Positions 27,353-37,761 of a stretch of DNA of 64,000 nt are shown here, piece after piece. Below the pieces are notes generated by a model. That model had not been told where the DNA came from and did no database searches. It saw nothing but the letters and a program-made list of their open reading frames with translations. The stretch's first letter is position 1; each line of letters begins with the position of its first letter. The position numbers were made by a program, and so were the translations under genes. The DNA comes from Amia ocellicauda (taxonomy: Eukaryota > Chordata > Actinopteri > Amiiformes > Amiidae), in NCBI RefSeq assembly GCF_036373705.1, contig NC_089858.1, forward strand, positions 35,250,749 to 35,314,748, written 5' to 3'.

Positions 27353-27533
27353 GGGACGGATTAAATCAAAAATTTGACCCACCCACTAATAGAAAACTAC
27401 AGAACTATACTCAGTTGCGGCTGCATTTTTAGTAAGATGCCACTTTCTTCTAATCATAAATGTAACCGCTATGATGTACAGGTTTGTAGTTTGCTATTAG
27501 TGGGTGGGTCAAAGTTTTGATTTAATCCGGCCC
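27353..27533. mobile_element. 181-bp MITE with long terminal inverted repeats
   Basis: The left arm GGGACGGATTAAATCAAA and the right arm TTTGATTTAATCCGGCCC are inverted copies, and the inversion continues inward through GACCCACCCACTAATAG and its mirror CTATTAGTGGGTGGGTC, giving arms of about 50 bp around a roughly 80-bp centre. No coding capacity. The target duplication is not clear, so the superfamily is unassigned. Confidence 0.8.
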
Positions 27534-30306
27534 AAGGTTTTTAAAACAGAATAACAAAATATGTATATATATTCTTTTTTCCTCTCCTTGAGTCTCTCTG
27601 AATAACTAACAAATATTTTATTGTTATTTTTAATCATGTAATATAGTGCAGTCTTTTTGAACCTTGAGGTTTCTTACAGTTTTTCCCAGCAAACCACTGC
27701 CCTTGCATCAATGCAATTCACTGTGGCCACAATCCTGCTCCACTCCAATCACTGGCTCATAAACTTATTTAATTTAATAGATATAGGCCTACATATGTTT
27801 GTTATGTGGCAGTAATAAGACACTAAGATTCTAGTTTTAGGGACCCTCTTTCGATGCAAGAATTAACATCCAACCCAAAGAAATCCAGCTGTGATAAAGT
27901 GTTTAGAAAAAGGAATGAGATGTTGATATTGTGAAATTAAACTTCCTTTTGAGGGCAAACTCGTCTGTTTTTTCGCAGCCCTAGTCACTAATGAGATGGG
28001 AATGCTGGTGAGGTTCTGTTGCTAAAAGTGGACTCAGAACAGGGGGCAAAGACCCCGACTGATAGCAGGAGCATTACAAACAAGCTCCGAGCCAAGCTCA
28101 TTAATGAAGTATTTAAAACAAAACAAAATACAGAATAAGGTCTGGTCACTTTCAATTTACGATATTATCAAGCAATGTAGTGTTGAAAGAGGAAGCTATA
28201 ATCTGCAAGCTAAAGCTTTTATAAATGAGGTACTATGCTTTTGTCAGCATGGAGGGTTGCAATACCTGCTATCATCCTTTTCATCTCGGGGGTGGGGGGT
28301 TGAATGGGGTTCCCCAATGCATGATGTAGCAGTGTACCTTTAATAGCACTTCATACCTACAACACAAGTCTTCCTCATTGCAACTGCACAGATGTTTGTA
28401 ACCTCTGCTAGGTGTGGATGGCACTGTGCTGCAGGTGTTTGGCTGCAGTTGTTATCATATAAATGAAGTGCACATACTTACAGTTTCAGGCAGTAATAAT
28501 AAACCGAGGTGCCATTTTATTCACAACCTGGAGACAGAGTGTCTCTCCATAGAAGACATACGCACGGAGTTGGAATCCTCGCTTCTGAGATGTGTGTGTC
28601 TTGGCTGCACGTTTCAGGAAAATCCCTCCTCACCTCCTCATGGGTGTAACGTGCAGGGGCCCCTGATGTTGAAGAGTCCTGCCACTGCTGACGCAGGGCA
28701 CTAATGGATACCATCACCAACCGCACCCCTTACTCAACCAGTAATCTCTCCATCTCCAAAACATCACTACCCACCAGCAGCACTGGGCTGCGCAATCATG
28801 CTGTTCACAGGGAGGCAGCTTACAGGGGAGCCAGGACATGCGGAGGTGGAAATCTCAACCCTGATGTAGTCGCAATATAGGAAATGTTTGGGCAGGAAAG
28901 GATTTCCTTTAGCAAAACTAAAACTTCCTTAATAAGGTGCCCCACATCCAGACTCACAGTATATTATTATTATTATTTTTTTTTTTTTTCAATTAGATAT
29001 TCCTTCTGCAGTTATTCCAGTATGTGAGTAAACCAAGGTAACTCTGTAGAAGCACAGTATATATATATAGTTTCAAGGATACAAGTAATGTTGTAGAGTT
29101 TCAAAAAATGAATTTTAATTAAACATGGCAATTTGCTTTGAAAACTTCCCTCCTTTAAACCCCTCAAAGGCTATGGGTGGACTGGTGTCTCAAAAGCCCC
29201 AGCCTGAAGACATCATGAGAGCAAGTCAACAACAGTGCAGGTGTAAGATGCAGGGAGAGGAAAAGCAAGCCTAGGGACAAATCCAAGAGGAAAGAGGGTG
29301 CAATTGTTTTTCAAGAGCATGTACAGTAGGCGTGCCTGTACTTTTGTTTATATTTACATTGCATGTGTAGTCCTGTGTGGGGAGGGAGAGTGCACAAAAA
29401 CGTGATTATTTACAGGAGAGGAAATGTCTTAATTGCACTTAATAGGGGCCAGGGAGGCCTGACCGTGGGGTCACAGTCTCATTCCTCCATTCAGAAGCGC
29501 TTTCATGTGCGAGATCTTGGCGATAGGAAGTAGGCTGTGTAAGTGGGAGATTGCCTGAGGATGCCACTGACACGCATTGTTCTACAGTCGAGCACCCCTG
29601 GACTGCAGTTCTGTACGTGTGTTTCGGCACACACTGACTACTTGTGCCTAGCCTCGCCCGCAGCGTGCCCGAGGGCCCCAGGAACAGTGACGGTCATCGG
29701 CAGTAGGCACTGGTGGGTGCTACGTAACACTACTTTAACTCCCAGTTATGCCAGGCATACTCAGTAATAACAATGAAAAGTCCAATGCTGTACACAAACA
29801 CTAGGGCACAATCTGCAGTTTGTCTCCCATCTCAGAGCTTGCCACTCAAGAGACGTTTCTGGCACTGAAGTGGCTAAGGATCTCACCTGCGCCCCTGGAC
29901 TGGTGCCGTAGCACGGTGTAAACAACAAAGTGCAACAACACCAACAGATGACAAGGAACAGCCAACGAAATACTGTCCAGTAATATGTGTTCTAATCAGC
30001 AGCTAAAAAGGAAATACTGAAAAGCACCTTTCTTTCCGCTCCAGACCCTCTGATCAGTTGCAGTTTCTGGAATAAATCCCCAGGGGGTCTTCAAGATGCC
30101 TGATCATGACTTAGATGGTCACCCTGTGCCTACAAATAAATTAGGTAAACATTTTTTAATTCAAGTGTCATGAACATTAGTTAAAAAAACATCCCTGACA
30201 CACTAGGGACAATCACATAAACTCATAATGCTTGTACTATATGATTTCACTTCAGAGGCACTGGATCCCTTCATCTTTACATCATAGTGTTTTTGTCAAC
30301 TTAAAG
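27534..30306. other. intergenic DNA
   Basis: No exon recognised. An (A)n/(T)n-rich stretch lies at 28966-28990 and a (TA)n piece near 29060. Short open frames have no family resemblance and no splice support. Confidence 0.55.
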
Positions 30307-30354
30307 CATAAGAAAGTTTACAAACGAGAGGAGGCCATTCGACCCATGGAGCAC
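30307..30354 (-). repeat. 3'-tail fragment of a CR1-like LINE (or a SINE sharing that tail)
   Basis: AAGAAAGTTTACAAACGAG followed by AGGAGGCCATTCGACCCAT is the reverse complement, with few differences, of the 3' end of the LINE at 34165-38440 (about 38383-38424). Only the tail is present, so it is a strongly 5'-truncated LINE copy or a SINE that shares the LINE's tail. Confidence 0.75.
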
Positions 30355-30397
30355 ATTTCCTTATTATTTATGAATATCTATATATTACTTATTTAAC

Positions 30398-30428
<31 letters not shown>
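30398..30428. repeat. (AAT)n microsatellite
   Basis: About ten AAT units. It lies next to the LINE-tail fragment at 30307-30354. Confidence 0.85.
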
Positions 30429-30535
30429 TATTTAGACCTCAACATTAAAATGCACACATTTACACAATGATAAGGTCAAACAATGTCCATTGGTACAACA
30501 CACACACACATATTAGGCCGGGTCGTGTTTTAAAT

Positions 30536-31010
30536 TTACTCGCGATAATAGGCTCGATTCAAAGATGCAATGACCCTCTCCCTCTCGGGGTCTGTGGTGT
30601 TAGTTTTGGGGGCTTTTGAAGTGCTGAGGAGGGCGGTTTGATGGGCCTCTGGCTGGGGAAACACCGAGAGGAGACCATCTTTTTCACTCTGGAGTTCCCG
30701 GGGATTTACAAAGCAACGCCTGAGCAACTCCTCTGAGAGACGCGGTTTGTGGGCTGATCGATCTTCTCCAACACGTGTAGCCAACCTTTAATGATACAAT
30801 AATGGACTTCGACAAAAGGAGATATAATTCCCCTGGTTTACTTGTCTTTGAAATGCTAACTTTGCTCCTTAACCTGGTGGTTCGCGACACTCAGGCTTTA
30901 TTCAGCTCTTACCGTCGTGCGACACGCGAGCGCACAGCCTGCAGAAACGAGCGCCGAAGCGCGAGCCGTGACCTGCCGTGACGTAAGACGGCGAGAGGAA
31001 ACGGCCAAAC
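30536..31010 (-). promoter_or_regulatory. CpG-dense promoter-like patch with possible minus-strand transcript
   Basis: From about 30890 to 31010 CpG is far denser than anywhere nearby, and includes TGACGTAA (CRE/ATF-like, 30979-30986) and two CCGTGAC copies. Read on the minus strand, a good donor site (GACG followed by GTAAGAG, near 30911) could end a first exon. Downstream on the same strand 30536-30784 is open for about 80 codons, ending LNRAYYRE, but contains no ATG and its upstream frame closes at once, so it would need a spliced start. I do not recognise the peptide. It may be a first exon of an unknown gene, a lncRNA promoter or a CpG island alone. Confidence 0.3.
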
Positions 31011-31833
31011 CTAACGAATGTACTTTTATTTTATTTTTTAAATCACAAATTATTGTGCACATTTTTAGAAAAATACATAATTATTAATAATATAATATCA
31101 TCATCGTCATCAAGACAATACGAAACGTATGCTTGTAATGATTAAAGGGTATTTTGGCATTTTAGCCAGAGTCATACGAGTCAATGGAAGCCTTTTTAAT
31201 GCTGTGCGTCCAGTTTGAATACATTTTAATGTTTCGTTTCGTTAGCTCAGCGCGATTTCTGTAAGTCAATGGTCGCAAAATGCCGACTGTTAAAAAACAG
31301 CTAATAGACCTTTTAAATACTAAAAAGCGGTGGATAGCACATTTGTACATTATGTATTCTATACAAGTCTATACAAAATTAAAAGTAAGTTGATTGATAT
31401 ATTTAAAATTTTTATTCTGTTGGAACTATCTCGCCGAACTACGCATGTCTTTAGCTGTGATGAGGCGGCGCAAGGATACGCTCGATGTGCGCGGATGAAA
31501 ACAGCGCAGGCAGAACCGAAAGTAGTCCGTCAATGTGGAAACTAATTTCTCACGATTACCAGCAAATTAACCAATGCATTGAACTCTTTATTTGGTGTTT
31601 ATAGTATTGTAATACTACAAATGGCAAACGGCCGAGCTTATTGTATTTATGCCTAGTGTTTATTTAAAGTTATTTAAAATAAATAGGGCCTAATGTAGTT
31701 TAATGTATTTTAATCAAGATTAATATATGTATTAGCTATATGCGTTTCAAACAGCAAATCAAAAGCTGCAAAATCTTACGTTCTCCCAAACAATGCATAC
31801 AAAAAAAAAAGCTACTACAGTTTCGTAAATTTT

Positions 31834-31846
31834 CCACTAGGTGGCG
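31834..31846 (+). promoter_or_regulatory. CTCF core-motif match
   Basis: CCACTAGGTGGCG fits the vertebrate CTCF core CCASYAGRKGGCR at every position. It sits about 850 bases from the CpG-dense patch, between the BMP10 side and the LINE/hydroxylase side. Single-site sequence evidence; occupancy is unknown. Confidence 0.45.
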
Positions 31847-32550
31847 ACAAATGCCTACACATATAACACGTTTTTCAGGAAATGCAGTCTATTTACTGTA
31901 AGTCAGAAGTTTGTAAGAGGCCATAGGCCACCAGCTGCTGTACCAGCAATGTCGTGGTTATACACCATGTAACAACGTAATAAGATACGTTTAAGATACT
32001 CTGCCGCCTTTGGTAGTTTTAATTATTTACAGATTCCAGTAATTATAAGTTTCACAATTTGTTGATGTACCTATTCAATATGTCCCGTTGCCTTGCTGGA
32101 GAGAAAATCAGCATAAGGGTCCAGTCAACACATGTTAAAGAAACTTCAGCAACCAGCGAGCCACTGACAACCCCCATCTGTTTAAACTGGATCAATGCCC
32201 AGATGAACTCAACTCAGCTGAGCTTTTCTCAAACCATTACTTCACCATCGTTTTCCATGTAGAACAAATAATAGCCATCTGGCAAGAGGAGCTGCCATGT
32301 TGTATGGGTTTGAAATTTGCTGTTGGCAAAGTGTGTTAAGGCTGGCGAAGTCCAGATGACATCCCTTAAGGAACAAATTCAGGCCCTTTTCACAAGACTG
32401 GGAACAGGCACATCGAGCCCCTAGGTCAGGACAGATGATGGATCCAAAACATTATTTTATGGGAACAAGAGCAGGAAAGCTTTGATGAGTCAGATTGAGC
32501 AAAGCTGTGTTTAAAAAACAACCATGCAGAAATTAGTCTTTGCAGAAGAT

Positions 32551-32569
32551 GGGGGGGGGGGGGGGGGGG
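32551..32569 (+). repeat. uninterrupted G19 tract
   Basis: Nineteen consecutive G, a potential intramolecular G-quadruplex and a likely sequencing or assembly length uncertainty. No coding context. Confidence 0.9.
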
Positions 32570-33599
32570 ACATATAAATTAACACGTTTTCAGACATTTT
32601 CCCAGAGGACAAATTATTTCTGCATTTATTCCCCATTGCAATGAATCACATGCCGGTCGATTTGGAGCAGCAACATTTTGTAACCACTCCAGCTCATGCT
32701 TCATGGTTCATGCTATAACACTCCATGCTATAACAAATCTGTGCATAGCGGGTCGAGAAAAGCAGGGAATATCTGTTCCTATAAGTTACTTTTGAGAAAA
32801 AGAGTTGTATATGTTTCCAGCACAAACACATCAGTGTTCTACAGCATCTACAAAAAGGATCTATCTCCAGATAACTATGCTTTTTTCTCATAGCCAAAGT
32901 ATATCCATGCAGTAGATTTATTACAGTTTGCGAGTTGGAAAATATCTTGGTCAGCCATTTTGCTTCTACAATAAGGGAGACTGCTTGGTGAGTATTGTAG
33001 AGGCCCACACTATATAGGACTATATGTTATCAATCCAGATATATTTCTAAATCAATGCAGGACCTGTAGGGCTCATGTCACAGAAAGGTCATATACATGT
33101 ATACCATAATTACAAACAATTAGGTGCAGCACAAAAATAATGGTATACCATAGTGTATCAAGACCACAGTAAACCATGAAACTGGAAAACCACCTATGCC
33201 TACTATATTTAATAACCGGTTTCCACAAACAGATGCACAATAACTTAACAACAAAATTGCCAAACTTGGTTAAAAGCATCTTAAGTCAGAGCTGCAGCCT
33301 TGGGAGAAAGCAAACAAAATGTGTGAAGGCAGATCCAAACTATGAAAATAACAATTTGTGGAATTAAAGATAGATGAGGATGATTACAATTTACAAACAT
33401 ATTGGATTAGAATAGTAATATGGAAACAGTTTATGTGGTGTAACCATGTGGATTAACCTTCCCAATATCCCTCTGTACTGTTCCAGCATTGGTTCTCCTT
33501 GCAGTGTTTAAATGACTCCCAAAATCTCTCTATATGTGCTTTTCATGAAGTGACATCAACATCCAGGTCAAAGGTTAAGAGAAAAGGCAAAAAAAAAAT

Positions 33600-33805
33600 C
33601 AAGCTTTTTTCATTATCACACGGAGGCAGTTAATCATTGGTTTAATCATTTGAGGCTGGCAGCGCTGCAGAGCTGGGCTCCCTGCGGATCTGGACCGCTG
33701 TGGAATACCTGGCGCACCTGAGGCTTGGCAGCAGCAGTCAGGTGACCTGAGGTTGACAACAGGCTGGCCTAGCGTGATGCAGGCCATTGCTTTACCACTT
33801 GGGGT
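33600..33805 (-). repeat. possible tRNA-derived SINE
   Basis: A locally G+C-rich segment in AT-rich DNA. On the minus strand it begins GTGGTAAAGCAATGGCC, which resembles a tRNA A-box region; a B box is not convincing. On the minus strand it ends at an A-rich stretch (T-rich 33604-33612 on +). The compositional contrast and the A-box-like head suggest a SINE, but a second copy was not seen in the window. Confidence 0.3.
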
Positions 33806-36540
33806 GAAATTAGGAAGCCTTTCATTTTAATTAATAAGCAAGAGAAGTGTTTAGGAGTTACCCAAATCAGACACAGGACAGGTGAGAGAGAGAGAAAGCT
33901 ATTTTGTTGCGTTTCCACTTTCAGAAAGTCTTAGCATTTCTGATCTTGTTTTTAGATTTGCCTTAATTGAAGTAAATCTTATTTCTAGTACTTAATTGTA
34001 GTTAATTCAGTCCAGCTGAACTGAGTCACTGACTCCACCTTCAAATACACAAAGGTATTTAAGCTGCTGCTGACAAACAGCTGTGCTGTTTCTCAGTAAC
34101 AATAAATAAATAAATACATAAATAAATAAGAAGGCATAAATCAAAGTTATCATTATTCTAGTGATAAGGAGACCCACATGGTATCTTGCCTGCCTGGTGC
34201 TCAGATTGCAGATCTCCCTAAACTAGTAGACGGGCTACTGGCCAAAGCCGGGGGGAATCCACTGGTCATGGTCCACATTGGAACCAATGACATAAGAAAA
34301 GGTAGGACAGAGGTTCTGCAAGACAAATTTAAAGAGTTAGGAACAAAACTAAACTAAAGAGCAGAACCTCCACGGTAGTTTTCTCTGAAATATGTCCGGT
34401 ACCACGTGCCAGGCCAGGGAGACAGGCAGAGATTAGAAAGTTCAACACCTGGTTGAAATCCTGGTGTAGGGAAGAGGGGTTTAGGTTTATGGAGCATTGG
34501 TCTTTCTTCTGGGATAGATGGGACCTGTACAAACCGGACGGTCTACATCTAAACAGAAGGGGGGCTAATGCATTGGGAGAGCGTATGTGCAGAGTAATTG
34601 AGAATCTTTTAAACTAGGGACCGGGGGGCAGGGAGCTCTGACAATGGGAGATGTTCCACTAAAGAAAGAAAACCAAGGGAAACTGCTAGTAGGAAAGTCC
34701 TGATTTGTTTATACCTCAATGCCAGGAGTATAAGGAACAAGATATTAGACCTAGAAGCCACAGTGCTGGTGTGTGAAGGAGTAACAGAAACATGGCTTAC
34801 AGAAAATGATGGGGATGAATACAAGTTGAAAGGATACACACAGTTTAGGACAGACAGGCAAAATCGAAGAGGTGGTGGGGGAACATTATATATCAGAAAC
34901 GACATTGAGGCAGAAGAACTCAAATCTGTAATGAAACAGAATCATTGTGGGTTAAACTTTTAAATAAAAGATCTGGAGGATTAGTGGTAGGAGTGTGTTA
35001 CAGACAACCCAATTCAGATATTCAGAAAGATGTTGCATTGTACAATGTAATCAGGACTGCATGTAGCAAGGATGTGGCTGTTATAATGGGGGATTTCAAT
35101 TTTGCAAACATAGACTGGGAAAGCCCAGTTTCGATTGCAGAAGCAGAAATAGAAATGGTTGAGAAGGCAAATTACTGCTTTCTAACTCAATTTGTCAGGG
35201 AACCAACCAGAGAGAGTGATTTGATACGGAAAGACACTAGTTACAGATCCACTGGCAAACTGTGATCACAATATGGTTAACTTTGAGGCATTCTTTCAAA
35301 AAACAAGGACCAAGTCAAAAACAATGGTCTACAATTTTAGAAAAGCAAATCTTGAAGGTATAAGGCAGCACAAAACAAAATACAAAGAATATGTTGAACT
35401 GCAAAGAGATGTTAAGTGAGGGATCAGGAAAGCAAAGAGGGAAATAGAAAGAAACAGCTCTTGGAGCTAAAATTAATGCAACTAAGAGCTTTTTTCAATA
35501 CTACAACAGCAAGAGGTCAATAAAGGAGGAAGTTAAACAGATAAAGGGCAAACATGGAAGTATCTTGGAAAACGAACAAGAAGTGGCAAAAGTTCTAAAT
35601 GAGTATTTCACAGAGGTTTTTACAAAAGAAAAGACAGATAACATGCCACAGGTTAACAATCAGTCCAGTCAAACCCTAAGAGAGATCAGGATAAATGAGG
35701 AGGAGGTACTAAAGGGACTAGCAGAATTAAAAACCAACAAATCACCTGGGCCAGATGGTATATTTCCAACAGTACTTAAAGAAATGAGGGAAATTATTTA
35801 TTAGCTAACTAAACTATTCCAAAAGACACTTAGAACAGGGGATGTGCCAACTGGTCAGAAAACTGCTAATGTCACACCAATCCACAAGAAAGGGGACAAA
35901 ACTGAGCCAGGAAATTACAGACCAATCAGTCTCACCTGCATTACTTATAACATTTTGGGAAAAATTATTAGACTGAAAATCGAGGAGCATCTTAATCTTG
36001 GAGATAGTCAGCATGGGTTTAGATGAGGCAGATCATGTCTTACTAATCTATTAGAGTTCTTTGAACATGCAACTGCAGCTGTAGATCATGTGAAAGCATA
36101 TGATATGATATACTTAGATTTTCAAAAAGCTTTTGATAAGGTTCCACACCAAAGACTGATCCTCAAATTGGAAGCTGTAGGCATTCAGGGTAATGTAAGT
36201 AGATGGATTATGAACTGGTTGATGTATAGGAAACAGAGGGTGTCGATAAGAGGAGTCGCTTCTAACTGGAGTGAGGTTGTTAGTGGAGTTCCACAGGGAT
36301 CAGTATTAGGGCCTTTGCTGTTTCTAATCTATGTTAATGATCTGGACTCTGCGATAGTTAGCAAACTTGTCAAATTTGCAGATGATAGTAAAATAGGTGG
36401 CTCAGCAGTTATAATTTCCGCAGCACAGGCTATTCAAAAGGACTAAGATAATATTCAGTTGTGGGTCGACACCTGGCAGATGAAATTCAGTGTGGACAAG
36501 TGCAAGGTAGTACATGCAGGTAACAAAAATGTCCACTATA

Positions 36541-37761
36541 CACTCACCTAAAGGATTATTAGGAACACCATACTAATACTGTGTTTGACCCCCTTTCGCC
36601 TTCAGAACTGCCTTAATTCTACATGGCATTGATTCAACAAGGTGCTCAAAGCATTCTTTAGAAATGTTGGCCCATATTGATAGGATAGCATCTTGCAGTT
36701 GATGGAGATTTGTGGGATGCACATCCAGGGCACGAAGCTCCCGTTCCACCACATCCCAAAGATGCTCTATTGGGTTGAGATCTGGTGACTGTGGGGGCCA
36801 GTTTAGTACAGTGAACTCATTGTCATGTTCAAGAAACCAATTTGAAATGATTCGACCTTTGTGACATGGTGCATTATCCTGCTGGAAGTAGCCATCAGAG
36901 GATGGGTACATGGTGGTCATAAAGGGATGGACATGGTCAGAAACAATGCTCAGGTAGGCCGTGGCATTTAAACGATGCCCAGTTGGCACTAAGGGGCCTA
37001 AAGTGTGCCAAGAAAACATCCCCCACACCATTACACCACCACCAGCAGCCTGCACAGTGGTAACAAGGCATGATGGATCCATGTTCTCATTCTGTTTACG
37101 CCAAATTCTGACTCTACCATCTGAATGTCTCAACAGAAATCGAGACTCATCAGACCAGGCAACATTTTTCCCGTCTTCAACTGTCCAATTTTGGTGAGCT
37201 TGTGCAAATTGTAGCCTCTTTTTCCTATTTGTAGTGGAGATGAGTGGTACCCGGTGGGCTCTTCTGCTGTTGTAGCCCATCCGCCTCAAGGTTGTACGTG
37301 TTGTGGCTTCACAAATGCTTTGCTGCATACCTCGGTTGTAACGAGTGGTTATTTCAGTCAAAGTTGCTCTTCTATCAGCTTGAATCAGTCGGCCCATTCT
37401 CCTCTGACCTCTAGCATCAACAAGGCATTTTCGCCCACAGGACTGCCGCATACTGGATGTTTTTCCCTTTTCACACCATTCTTTGTAAACCCTAGAAATG
37501 GTTGTGCGTGAAAATCCCAGTAACTGAGCAGATTGTGAAATACTCAGACCGGCCCGTCTGACACCAACAACCATGCCACGCTCAAAATTGCTTAAATCAC
37601 CTTTCTTTCCCATTCAGACATTCAGTTTGGAGTTCAGGAGATTGTCTTGACCAGGACCACACCCCTAAATGCATTGAAGCAACTGCCATGTGATTGGTTG
37701 GTTAGATAATTGCATTAATGAGAAATTGAACAGGTTTTCCTAATAATCCTTTAGGTGAGTG
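36541..37761 (-). mobile_element. Incomer-type (DD36E) Tc1/mariner transposon, apparently complete
   Basis: 1221 bp between inverted ends CACTCACCTAAAGGATTA (left) and its mirror at 37743-37761, flanked by TA at 36539-36540 and 37762-37763. One uninterrupted transposase gene fills the element on the minus strand. Both ends and the gene are intact, in contrast to the decayed LINE around it, so insertion is much younger than the LINE. A 723-bp deletion derivative lies at 46179-46901. Confidence 0.95.
36573..37613 (-). CDS. Tc1/mariner transposase, DD36E type, full-length
   Basis: 346 residues, MGKKGDLSNFERG to GGQTQY, without stop or frameshift. Cut-and-paste transposase: binds the element's inverted ends, excises it and inserts at TA. 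N-terminal paired HTH region (about 1-110; SISQSAQLLGFSRTTISRVY is the first helix-turn-helix), a basic RKKR at 130-133, then the DDE domain with D155 in WSDESRF, D246 in QQDNAP and E283 in [11 protein letters not shown]. The spacing D246-E283 leaves 36 residues, not the 34 of classic Tc1; this is the DD36E 'Incomer' signature. GGGVMVWGMF and the linker region are typical. All catalytic residues are present, so the protein could be active, but expression is unknown. Confidence 0.95.
   Translation of the reverse strand: MGKKGDLSNFERGMVVGVRRAGLSISQSAQLLGFSRTTISRVYKEWCEKGKTSSMRQSCGRKCLVDARGQRRMGRLIQADRRATLTEITTRYNRGMQQSICEATTRTTLRRMGYNSRRAHRVPLISTTNRKKRLQFAQAHQNWTVEDGKNVAWSDESRFLLRHSDGRVRIWRKQNENMDPSCLVTTVQAAGGGVMVWGMFSWHTLGPLVPTGHRLNATAYLSIVSDHVHPFMTTMYPSSDGYFQQDNAPCHKGRIISNWFLEHDNEFTVLNWPPQSPDLNPIEHLWDVVERELRALDVHPTNLHQLQDAILSIWANISKECFEHLVESMPCRIKAVLKAKGGQTQY

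Larger units (their letters stand above)
31020..34164. other. intergenic DNA, AT-rich
   Basis: Apart from the CTCF-like site, the poly(G) tract and the SINE-like segment listed separately, I see no gene. Open frames are short and lack splice or family support. (AAATA)n-like sequence at 34105-34130 lies immediately before the LINE. Confidence 0.55.

Noticed and set aside
30536..30784. Minus-strand open frame as a confirmed gene
   Set aside because: No ATG in frame, and the frame closes immediately upstream; kept only as part of the CpG-patch entry.
31440..31510. Possible C/D-box snoRNA (TGTGATGAGG)
   Set aside because: No D box or terminal stem in reach.
33600..33787. G+C-rich open frame as a coding exon
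   Set aside because: Looks more like a SINE with an A-box-like head; no splice sites in frame.
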